From the NCBI GenBank assembly GCA_014523485.1, contig JAATVK010000241.1, positions 1-12,087 on the forward strand: DNA of 12,087 bases. The letters are read 5' to 3'. The position numbers and the translations under genes are program-made. Positions 1 through 6,004 of this stretch are shown here, one piece after another. Position 1 is the stretch's first letter. Each line of letters opens with the position of its first letter. Source of the stretch: Nitrososphaerales archaeon TH5894. Its GTDB lineage: Archaea; Thermoproteota; Nitrososphaeria; Nitrososphaerales; Nitrososphaeraceae. The notes under the pieces were generated by a model. That model did no database searches and was not told the DNA's origin. It saw only the letters and a list, made by a program, of their open reading frames with translations.

Positions 1-40
1 TTTCTAACTTAGCAGTTATGAATATATTGTAGTTAATATT

Positions 41-862
41 CTAACACTGAATTTGAGGATTCCAAGTAAATTTATCTGATTGTTTATAAAAATCATATGC
101 ATTAAACATTGTAACTTTTTCTATTTCATTTTTTTTAAATCCTTCTTTTCTCATTTCTCTAGCAACTAATGGGACACTCAATGGATCGGAAACCCCCCAA
201 TCAGCTGCACTATTTATCATTATACTATCTGATCCATTTTTTCTTATAATATCCATTGCTCTCTTTGGTGTAAGTTTCGTTAAAGGATAAACCGAAAGAC
301 CTGCCCACAATCCCATCTCCAATGTTTTTTTTATTGTTTCTTCCGTATTATGATCGATCAGAATTTTCTTCCTATCATATTTATTACTATTTTGATTTAG
401 TATTTCTTCAATCCTTTCTATCCCTTTAGTTTTATTTTGATGAGGTAAATGAATCATAATAGGAATTTTTTTGATGGTTGCAATATCAAGCTGTTTTAAA
501 AAAATCTCTTCTTCTAATTCGTTAATAAGGTTGTAGCCTATTTCACCAATTGCTACAACTCTTTCTCTATCTATAAACTTTAACATCGCTTGTAGTGCAT
601 CTAACGCTAGTGGTCTCTGTACAGATTCTTTAGGATTTACGGAAATGCATACGAAATGTTCAATTCCAAATTGTTTAGCTCTTGTAGTTTCGAAAGATAT
701 AAGGTGTTCCCAATAATCAATAAACGTTCCAACAAAAGTTCTTGGACCTCCCAGCCAAAAAGAGGGTTGTACTATAACTTCTATTCCTGCCTTAGACATA
801 GCATCATAGTCATCAGTAGTTCGAGAATACATATGAATATGGGGATCGAAGAATCCAGACAT
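41..862 (-). CDS. TatD-family metal-dependent hydrolase, EboB-type
   Basis: A 273-residue amidohydrolase-fold protein, probably cytoplasmic. The TatD metal ligands are all visible: HxH at residues 8-10 (DPHIH), Glu107 in AIGEIGY, His138 and His141 in MIHLPH, His171 in LIDHN and Asp221 in SAADWG. TatD proteins are usually metal-dependent DNases or phosphoesterases of about 260 residues, so the length fits. The signature stretches SRTTDDY (13-19), FWLGGPRT (35-42) and VGTFIDY (44-50) match, from memory, the TatD member of the bacterial ebo cluster (EboB), which is linked to export or processing of specialised metabolites, rather than housekeeping TatD. No other ebo gene is in view, but its downstream side is cut off by the window edge. 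The ATG at 860-862 is preceded by a TATA-like box about 26 nt upstream, consistent with a leaderless transcript. The TatD fold is certain; the EboB assignment is likely; the substrate is unknown. Confidence 0.9.
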   Translation of the reverse strand: MSGFFDPHIHMYSRTTDDYDAMSKAGIEVIVQPSFWLGGPRTFVGTFIDYWEHLISFETTRAKQFGIEHFVCISVNPKESVQRPLALDALQAMLKFIDRERVVAIGEIGYNLINELEEEIFLKQLDIATIKKIPIMIHLPHQNKTKGIERIEEILNQNSNKYDRKKILIDHNTEETIKKTLEMGLWAGLSVYPLTKLTPKRAMDIIRKNGSDSIMINSAADWGVSDPLSVPLVAREMRKEGFKKNEIEKVTMFNAYDFYKQSDKFTWNPQIQC

Positions 863-882
863 TTACTTATAAAATTATCCAA

Positions 883-893
883 GTTATATTAAA
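883..893 (-). promoter_or_regulatory. TATA-like box for the TatD-family gene
   Basis: Read on the minus strand this is TTTAATATAAC. Its centre is about 26 nt upstream of the ATG at 862, the distance expected for an archaeal TATA box driving a transcript that begins at or next to the start codon. No Shine-Dalgarno sequence precedes that ATG, which also fits leaderless transcription. The surrounding DNA is so AT-rich that a chance match is possible. Confidence 0.4.
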
Positions 894-997
894 TGTATAT
901 CTTGTAATATTCTCAATACAATTTCATGATATTATATGGTGTATTTTTTTATTTATCATAATTATCAGTTATCTTAGAATAATGTATATCTTATAAT
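892..997. repeat. Pair of 17-nt near-identical direct repeats
   Basis: AATGTATATCTTGTAAT at 892-908 recurs as AATGTATATCTTATAAT at 981-997, one mismatch in 17 with starts 89 nt apart. Both copies lie in the divergent TatD/pyrD control region. The left copy abuts the TatD promoter box and the right copy runs into the hairpin at 989-1015. The shared core AATGTATATC occurs a third time at 10051-10060, upstream of the CdvB-like gene. They may be binding sites of one regulator or duplicated TATA-like elements; the sequence alone does not decide. Confidence 0.4.
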
Positions 998-1015
998 TGG
1001 GTAAAAATTATAAGA
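989..1015. repeat. Inverted repeat with 10-bp stem and 7-nt loop
   Basis: The arms TCTTATAATT (989-998) and AATTATAAGA (1006-1015) are perfect reverse complements around the loop GGGTAAA. An outer pair GTATA (984-988) and TATAC (1025-1029) can extend the stem across an asymmetric bulge. It could be an operator or a transcript hairpin. Such AT-only stems are expected by chance about once in this much AT-rich intergenic DNA, so function is uncertain. Confidence 0.3.
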
Positions 1016-1072
1016 AATATTATGTATACTTAATTATTTATTTTTGATGTATTTATTGTCTAATATAAAGTA

Positions 1073-1088
1073 AAATGTAATTACATTT
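1073..1088. promoter_or_regulatory. Perfect 16-bp palindrome, candidate operator
   Basis: AAATGTAATTACATTT is its own reverse complement. It has the form of a dimeric helix-turn-helix regulator site (TGTAA-TTACA core) and lies about 155 nt upstream of the pyrD start. By rough calculation a 16-bp palindrome is expected about once by chance in DNA of this length and composition, so this is only a candidate. Confidence 0.25.
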
Positions 1089-1243
1089 ACATGTTAATAT
1101 TTAGTATTTTTTAAAAAATGAAAAATTGAAATTTATTTTGAATATAAACTAAAAATTTTTGATTAAAATTTAATATATTTTTACACTGAAATAAATCTAA
1201 AACGAACAACTAATAAGATATTAAATCATAAGACAACTAGCCA

Positions 1244-2230
1244 TTGAAGAATAATTCAAGTTCAACTCCTACTCCTACTCCTACTACTACTACTAATATT
1301 AAAAGTACTTATAATAACTCCTCATCTACTATGTTGTCGATTGATCTTGCAGGAATACATCTTAGAAATCCGCTTCTTCTTGGATCAGGATTTTTAGGCA
1401 TTTCTCAGCAAGTTTTTAACAGATTATACAATGATGGTTTAGGGGCTATAGTCAGCAAATCAATAAGTGTTAGTCCTCTAGATGGATATAAAGGTCCCAC
1501 AGTTGTTTCTCTTGGAGAAAAAGGTTATTTAAATGCTGTAGGGCTTGCTAATCCTGGATCTGATGCATTTGCTCATGAAATTATGAAGAATCAGATTCCT
1601 CTTATCGTTAGCATTGTTGGATCTAGTCAGTCAGATTTTCCAAAACTAATAAGAAAATTTGATAAATTGAATATCTTAGGATATGAGATAAATCTTTCTT
1701 GTCCACATGTTGCAAAGATGGGCATGGAAGTTGGTGATGACCCTGATTTGGTAACTAAAATAATTAAGACTTTAAAGTCAAAAACTAAAAAACCTGTAAT
1801 TATCAAAGTTGGAATAGGAAATATCGATGTTTTAAAACTTGCAATGATAATAAAAGAATCAGGAGCTGATGCCATTACTGCAATAAATACTATTAGAGCA
1901 ATGGCGATAAATGTAGAAACTGGAATGCCCATTCTGAGCAATAAAGTGGGTGGATTGTCTGGTATTCCTTTAAAATCCATAGGAGTAAGATGTGTTTATG
2001 AAATATCTAAAAAAATTGATATTCCTGTAATTGGATGTGGAGGAATATTCACATGGGAAGATGCAATAGAATACTTTTTGGCAGGTGCAACAGCTATAGA
2101 ATTAGGATCTGTCATCGGATATACAGGTTTGAAAGCATTCAATCAAATAAAATTAGGAATTACAGAATATTTGCAGAAGAAAGATTGTAAGAACATAAAG
2201 GAGATTGTTGGTCTTGCACATAAATATTGA
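1244..2230 (+). CDS. pyrD: Dihydroorotate dehydrogenase, class 1B catalytic subunit
   Basis: Oxidises dihydroorotate to orotate in pyrimidine synthesis on a TIM barrel with FMN, passing electrons to PyrK. Visible features: NPLLLGSG (42-49), SKS with the FMN-contacting Lys72, NAVGLANPG (97-105), the catalytic cysteine Cys153 in NLSCPHV, IKVG (187-190), NTIRAMAI (215-222), the phosphate-site GGLSG (237-241), GCGGI (264-268) and ATAIELGS (282-289). An active-site Cys rather than Ser, together with the adjacent pyrK, marks class 1B. The full frame begins at TTG 1244 and gives 328 residues, but the first 29 are Ser/Thr/Pro/Asn-rich and partly encoded by a microsatellite. Homologues normally begin at the equivalent of Met30 (MLSIDLAGI), so ATG 1331 is a strong alternative start. 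The 3' end overlaps the start of pyrK. The function is near certain; the start is not. Confidence 0.96.
   Translation: MKNNSSSTPTPTPTTTTNIKSTYNNSSSTMLSIDLAGIHLRNPLLLGSGFLGISQQVFNRLYNDGLGAIVSKSISVSPLDGYKGPTVVSLGEKGYLNAVGLANPGSDAFAHEIMKNQIPLIVSIVGSSQSDFPKLIRKFDKLNILGYEINLSCPHVAKMGMEVGDDPDLVTKIIKTLKSKTKKPVIIKVGIGNIDVLKLAMIIKESGADAITAINTIRAMAINVETGMPILSNKVGGLSGIPLKSIGVRCVYEISKKIDIPVIGCGGIFTWEDAIEYFLAGATAIELGSVIGYTGLKAFNQIKLGITEYLQKKDCKNIKEIVGLAHKY
1265..1294 (+). repeat. In-frame ACTCCT/ACT microsatellite in pyrD
   Basis: Three copies of ACTCCT (1265-1282) are followed by four of ACT (1283-1294). In the pyrD frame this reads TPTPTPTTTT. Repeat units are multiples of three, so gain or loss of units would change length without breaking the frame. 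If translation really starts at ATG 1331, the repeat instead lies in the 5' untranslated or promoter region. Confidence 0.85.
2198..2203 (+). promoter_or_regulatory. Shine-Dalgarno-like site for pyrK inside pyrD
   Basis: AAGGAG sits near the 3' end of pyrD. Candidate in-frame pyrK starts follow: TTG at 2205 (1-nt gap), TTG at 2208 (4-nt gap) and TTG at 2214 (10-nt gap); ATG 2241 is 37 nt away. Spacing favours 2208 or 2214 over the ATG. It fits an internal gene of an operon, where leaderless initiation is not available. Confidence 0.45.
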
Positions 2231-3035
2231 TAAAATACGAATGGTTGTTATTGAAGAGGTAATAGAGGAAACTCCTTCGGTAAAGACTTTTGTTTTTGAT
2301 GATATGTTATCTTCAAATGCAAAACCTGGACAATTTTTAATGGTGTGGATACCAAGGGCAGAAGAACTTCCAATGAGTGTGATGATCTCAAAAAAGAAAA
2401 ATCATGCTTCTATCACAATACGTAAACATGGATTTGGATCCACTTCTCTTTTTGAAAAAAAACAAAATGATCTAATTGGAGTACGTGGGCCTTATGGCAA
2501 TTATTTTAGTTTAAGTAAGAATGTAAAACGTCCTTTGTTAGTAGGAGGTGGAACTGGTTTGGTTCCCTTGATGCGTCTCACTACTTTATTTAGTAAAATG
2601 CAAGAGAAATGTACAATAATTATGGGTGCACAAACACACAAAGAGGTACTTTTCAAAGGTCTCGCAGAAGATATATTAAGTAAAATAAGAACTAATATTA
2701 TCGTTACCACGGAAGACGGTAGTTATGGAATAAAAGGAGTGGTAACAGATGCTTTAAAATATATTTTGAAGAAAGAAAAATTTGATATGATCTATACCTG
2801 TGGTCCCGAACTTATGATGGTGGGCATTTATAATTTATCAGTTGCTCATTCCATTCCAATTCAAGCTAGCCTAGAAAGATACATGAAATGTGGAATAGGG
2901 ATTTGTGCAAGTTGTTGTATAAATGACAAACTTGTTTGCAAAGATGGTACTGTATTTAACGAGAATCAATTATCTGAAATGTCAGAATTTGGAAAAGTTT
3001 TCAGAGATAAATCTGGACGTCCATCGTATTATTAA
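2205..3035 (+). CDS. pyrK: Dihydroorotate dehydrogenase electron transfer subunit
   Basis: FAD and [2Fe-2S] partner that passes electrons from PyrD to NAD+. Domains: an N-terminal FAD-binding barrel (about 14-105) with PGQFLMVWIP (41-50) and PMSV (56-59), then a ferredoxin-reductase-type NAD domain with GGGTGLVPL (114-122) and TCGPELMM (198-205). A C-terminal iron-sulfur loop carries Cys229, Cys234, Cys237 and Cys245 (CX4CX2CX7C), with an extra Cys238. The usual FAD-binding Arg before PxS is Leu55 here, which I believe is common in archaeal PyrK. The open frame starts at TTG 2205 and overlaps pyrD by 26 nt; TTG 2214 (after an AAGGAG) or ATG 2241 may be the true start, and homologues support keeping residues just before VIEEV. 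Co-transcription with pyrD is very likely. The gene ends at a palindrome and T-tract. Confidence 0.94.
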   Translation: MLVLHINIDKIRMVVIEEVIEETPSVKTFVFDDMLSSNAKPGQFLMVWIPRAEELPMSVMISKKKNHASITIRKHGFGSTSLFEKKQNDLIGVRGPYGNYFSLSKNVKRPLLVGGGTGLVPLMRLTTLFSKMQEKCTIIMGAQTHKEVLFKGLAEDILSKIRTNIIVTTEDGSYGIKGVVTDALKYILKKEKFDMIYTCGPELMMVGIYNLSVAHSIPIQASLERYMKCGIGICASCCINDKLVCKDGTVFNENQLSEMSEFGKVFRDKSGRPSYY

Positions 3036-3070
3036 TTAAATTAATAATTAATAAGTTAAACAAGTTTTTT
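3028..3070 (+). terminator. Palindrome plus T-tract after pyrK
   Basis: A perfect inverted repeat spans 3028-3048 (10-bp arms ATTATTAATT and AATTAATAAT around one A) and contains the pyrK stop codon. A run of six T follows at 3065-3070. Archaeal termination depends mainly on T-tracts, so the T-run is the more meaningful part. It lies in the 47-bp gap between two convergent genes. Confidence 0.5.
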
Positions 3071-3082
3071 CAGAATTTATTG

Positions 3083-4573
3083 CTATAATAAGTGAAGGGA
3101 GGAGGAGGAAGAAGAAGAAGAAAAAGAAGGAGTGGATGTTGATAACTTTCTGAGGTCTTTTTCTTTATTTTCAAATCCTTTAGCTCTAAACGACCTAATT
3201 TTTTTACTAATTTTTGATCTTCTAAGGATGTATTTATCAATATCCATGTCTTTGATATTCAAAAGTGGTTTGCCTTTTTTTCCAACTTTTCCAATAACTT
3301 CTGGTTCAAGATGTATTTTTTTCAAGTCTTGAATTATTGAGTCAGTACATTCTCTTGACGCTACTATCAGGTGACAACCATTAAATGAAGAAGTAGAATG
3401 TTGGACTAAATATTCTTTAACAGCATATGAACACATTTCCTTATTTTTAATTGGAATCTTATCTATTATTATTTCACAATCTATGTAGTCAACTAACTTT
3501 TTGATAGCTACAATTCCTTGGGTTAAAACAGGAAATACCGCAGTTATATGTGAAGCTTTATCAAATTTTCCCTCAAAAGCAGGGCAATATTTGTTTATTA
3601 GCTTTCCAAGCTCAAATCTTGGATGACTCAAATTATTAATGATGTTATCTTTTTCCTTTTCAAGTTTAGTAATTACTATACCATGTTTTTCAAAAACAGA
3701 TATGTTTTCCTCATTAATTTTTGTTAACAAAAATAGACTAAAGGGAATTAGAGAACCAAATTTGTCAGTAACTATAACATTCATTTCCTCTTCTATCTCT
3801 GTGTATCTTGTAGGAATTTCTTTGTATGTCGTAGCAGTAGCACTGGCCCCAAAAAATAGGGTGTCAATTTTCAGAGAACTATAATCTTCCATATAGATAT
3901 TATTAGATAGGGTAATTGAATCTAAATTCTGTCTGGTAGCATCAAGCATTTCTTCTTTGGGTGCATCATATATAGGAAAAATTTTAAATTCGTCTATACA
4001 ACCCAATAAATTTAGATTTTCTATCACTCCAGCAACTGTTATTTTACAATGAATGTCAGATTCAGGAGAACATAAAACGTCAGTAATCTGGGTTATATAA
4101 TTATTAGCAGCGATGTATCCTACTTTATTTCCTCTTCTTGTTTCAATAAAGTCTATCAACGCAAATTGCCTTTTTGAAGAGGTATTTATTGAACTAATTT
4201 TTTTGGTTACACATTTTGATTTAATACTATTAATTAACTTTAACAAAAGATGGAGAAGTTTTTCTTGATTGTCCACAATTTCCTTATTCAATTGGATAAT
4301 AGCTAGTGATTTCTTGATACCTGTCTCACTTTGTTGAATATCCAAGTCTGATAAATTATAAATTCTTCTAGTAACTTCAGGATTCTTTCTTTCACTTTTA
4401 TAGAACCAATCAAACCAATCTGGTATAATTTTCCAATTTGTTCCTTTAATTTTATTTAGAGTAGATTCTAACAAATCTGGATCAATTTCATTAGAAAAAT
4501 TAGAAAGCCAATTTAGTGGCTCAAAACCATATTCTTTGTACTTGTAAATATTATTCCAAAAATCTGTATTCAA
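3083..4573 (-). CDS. SelD/PurM-fold (AIR synthase-related) protein with novel N-terminal domain
   Basis: A 496-residue protein in three parts. Residues 1-120 form a Trp-rich N-terminal domain I do not recognise (WKIIPDWFDWFY at 47-58). Residues 137-440 resemble the PurM/SelD ATP-dependent fold: GYIAANNYITQITDV (152-166) aligns with the SelD stretch around GRIAATNAISDI; MNVIVTDKFGSL (264-275) resembles the start of the second half; and GCHLIVASRE (399-408) followed by EPEVIGKVGKKG (423-434) matches the family's C-terminal pattern. Residues 441-475 are basic and 478-493 are a Ser-rich tail encoded by a microsatellite. The selenophosphate-synthase loop with catalytic Cys/Sec and Lys is not visible, so it is probably not a true SelD. 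The start must be TTG at 4573: an in-frame TAG lies three codons upstream and the first internal Met is residue 209. It is divergent from cysH, so a sulfur-related role is possible. Fold assignment from memory of motifs; function unknown. Confidence 0.75.
   Translation of the reverse strand: MNTDFWNNIYKYKEYGFEPLNWLSNFSNEIDPDLLESTLNKIKGTNWKIIPDWFDWFYKSERKNPEVTRRIYNLSDLDIQQSETGIKKSLAIIQLNKEIVDNQEKLLHLLLKLINSIKSKCVTKKISSINTSSKRQFALIDFIETRRGNKVGYIAANNYITQITDVLCSPESDIHCKITVAGVIENLNLLGCIDEFKIFPIYDAPKEEMLDATRQNLDSITLSNNIYMEDYSSLKIDTLFFGASATATTYKEIPTRYTEIEEEMNVIVTDKFGSLIPFSLFLLTKINEENISVFEKHGIVITKLEKEKDNIINNLSHPRFELGKLINKYCPAFEGKFDKASHITAVFPVLTQGIVAIKKLVDYIDCEIIIDKIPIKNKEMCSYAVKEYLVQHSTSSFNGCHLIVASRECTDSIIQDLKKIHLEPEVIGKVGKKGKPLLNIKDMDIDKYILRRSKISKKIRSFRAKGFENKEKDLRKLSTSTPSFSSSSSSSSLHLL
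3094..3132. repeat. 39-nt homopurine GGA/AGA microsatellite
   Basis: The plus strand is purine only from 3094 to 3132, made of GGA units passing into AGA units. On the minus strand it encodes the Ser run near the C-terminus of the SelD-like protein. Long homopurine tracts can form triplex DNA and slip during replication; here slippage by whole units would only lengthen or shorten the serine tail. Confidence 0.85.
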
Positions 4574-4958
4574 TATAATCTATGTAATGAATTATAGTAA
4601 TGATATTAAAATATAGATATTTTTTATCAATTTATTAATTATTAACTCTATTTTTATCTTACATAAGTCAATAATTTTATCAGTAAAATAGGTTTTTAGA
4701 ACAAGATGTCAAAATATCCCAATGCGCTAAGGCAGTTGTTATTACACTTTCTTTAATTTCATTTCTAGATGATAAAGACTCCCAAAGCTATTTATTTATT
4801 TAATAGGTCGTCATCACGATAAGACTTAATTATCCTGTATGAAAAAACTAGTGACAAATTATCCACTAAATATTCCCAAGATAAAGCATGTTATAATTTG
4901 ATATCTTACTTTTGCAACTCAAAATAAATATATACATTTTTAAATAAAATATATTATT
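4574..4958. other. Divergent intergenic region between SelD-like gene and cysH
   Basis: About 385 bases with no gene that I can support. It should hold the cysH promoter (near its right end) and the minus-strand promoter of the SelD-like gene; on that strand TTTAATATC at 4602-4610 lies about 33 nt upstream of the TTG start. The middle part (about 4690-4870) is somewhat less AT-rich and carries no tRNA, ORF or obvious hairpin. Confidence 0.55.
4926..4935 (+). promoter_or_regulatory. TATA-like box of cysH
   Basis: AAATATATAC is centred about 28 nt upstream of the GTG start codon at 4959, the spacing expected if transcription starts within a few bases of the codon. No Shine-Dalgarno sequence is present, so a leaderless transcript is likely. 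Confidence 0.5.
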
Positions 4959-5774
4959 GTGATAGAATCGAATTCTGAGCATAGTATAGAGGATATTAAT
5001 TTTACATTTTTAAATAATGCAAATCAAAGATCGAAGCATAATTATATTATAAATGATTTGGCCGACAGATTTGAAAAATTATCTGCAACAGATATTCTTA
5101 AATGGTCAATTGAAAAGTTTGGAACTAAAATTGCATTGGCATCAAGTTTTGGTGCTGAAGATGTTGCAATTATTGATATGATGGTCAAAATAGATAAAAG
5201 TAAAACGAAAATAGTGACCTTGGATACAGGTAGATTAAACCAAGAAACATATGATGTTATGGATAAAATACGTAAAAAATATGAGATTTCTATAGAATCA
5301 TATTTTCCAAATTCACAGCAAGTTGAAGAGATGGTTTATAAAAAAGGGTTTAATCTTATGTATGAAAGTCTAGAAAATAGAAAATTATGCTGTAAAATAA
5401 GAAAGGTAAATCCACTTAATCGAGCTCTTGCCTCTCTTGATGGATGGATAACCGGTCTAAGAAGAGAACAAGGAGTTACCCGTTTCAATATAAAAAAAAT
5501 TGAGATTGATCCAACTCATAATGATATTCTAAAGATTAATCCCATTGCTGATTGGAGTGAAGATATGCTTTGGGAATACATAAAAGAAAATCAGGTTCCA
5601 TATAATAAATTACATGATATGGGATTCCCAAGTATTGGTTGTGAACCATGTACTCGTGCTATTACAAAAGGAGAAAATCCTAGATCTGGCAGATGGTGGT
5701 GGGAAGAAGCATCTCAAAAGGAATGTGGACTTCACATTGACCCGAATATAACAAAAAAATCTGAACTTTTATAA
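4959..5774 (+). CDS. cysH: Assimilatory APS reductase, [4Fe-4S] CysH type
   Basis: Reduces adenylyl sulfate to sulfite and AMP in the cytoplasm, the step after Sat. The PAPS/APS-reductase fold is shown by the P-loop-like SSFGAED (62-68), LDTGRL (88-93), GLRREQGVTR (166-175) and WSEDMLWEYI (199-208). Two paired cysteine motifs, CC (144-145) and CEPC (228-231), are the [4Fe-4S] ligands typical of APS-reducing enzymes and absent from PAPS-only CysH. The redox-active Cys256 lies in the ECGLH motif (255-259). At 271 residues the length is normal, with about 30 extra polar residues in front. GTG 4959 is the first start after an in-frame stop at 4941 and is preceded by a well-placed TATA box. sat follows 230 nt downstream on the same strand. 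Confidence 0.95.
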   Translation: MIESNSEHSIEDINFTFLNNANQRSKHNYIINDLADRFEKLSATDILKWSIEKFGTKIALASSFGAEDVAIIDMMVKIDKSKTKIVTLDTGRLNQETYDVMDKIRKKYEISIESYFPNSQQVEEMVYKKGFNLMYESLENRKLCCKIRKVNPLNRALASLDGWITGLRREQGVTRFNIKKIEIDPTHNDILKINPIADWSEDMLWEYIKENQVPYNKLHDMGFPSIGCEPCTRAITKGENPRSGRWWWEEASQKECGLHIDPNITKKSELL

Positions 5775-6004
5775 AGATATCAATAATCCTTATACATGTA
5801 AGAGACAGTAGATATATCTGCAATAATCACTTTTGATTTTACACATACACAGTAGATCTCACATTGGTTGCAAGAGCATTTTATCCACAATTAGCGGTTA
5901 TTATATTTATGTTCAAGTTTTATTCTCATACTAGAGATAATTGCCACATTATAATGGTATTTGAAAAGAGTTAATAATACAATTAATGGTCTAAAGTATA
6001 AAAA
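5775..6004 (+). other. cysH-sat intergenic gap
   Basis: A 230-nt gap with no ORF, tRNA or clear hairpin. Its size suggests sat has its own promoter; TTAATAATA at 5971-5979 is a weak TATA candidate about 30 nt upstream of the TTG start at 6005. I see no strong T-tract after cysH, so read-through from cysH remains possible. Confidence 0.4.

Larger units (their letters stand above)
863..1243. other. Divergent intergenic control region, AT-rich
   Basis: About 380 bases without a gene between two divergent genes (TatD-family to the left, pyrD to the right). It should hold both promoters. On the pyrD side, candidate TATA boxes lie at 1169-1180 and, nearer the TTG start, around 1215-1225. The region also contains the direct repeat, hairpin and palindrome listed separately. 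I see no tRNA, small ORF or C/D box RNA in it. Confidence 0.6.

Noticed and set aside
656..892. 78-codon plus-strand frame inside the TatD-family gene
   Set aside because: It lies antisense to a clearly conserved enzyme and has no recognisable feature of its own.
1627..1980. 117-codon minus-strand frame inside pyrD
   Set aside because: It is the antisense shadow of conserved DHOD active-site sequence.
3083..4573. Calling the gene selD (selenide, water dikinase)
   Set aside because: Only the fold pattern is visible. The catalytic Cys/Sec-Lys loop is not seen and nothing else in the window concerns selenium.
4959..5774. PAPS-specific reductase
   Set aside because: The paired cysteines at 144-145 and 228-231 indicate a [4Fe-4S] enzyme, typical of APS reduction.
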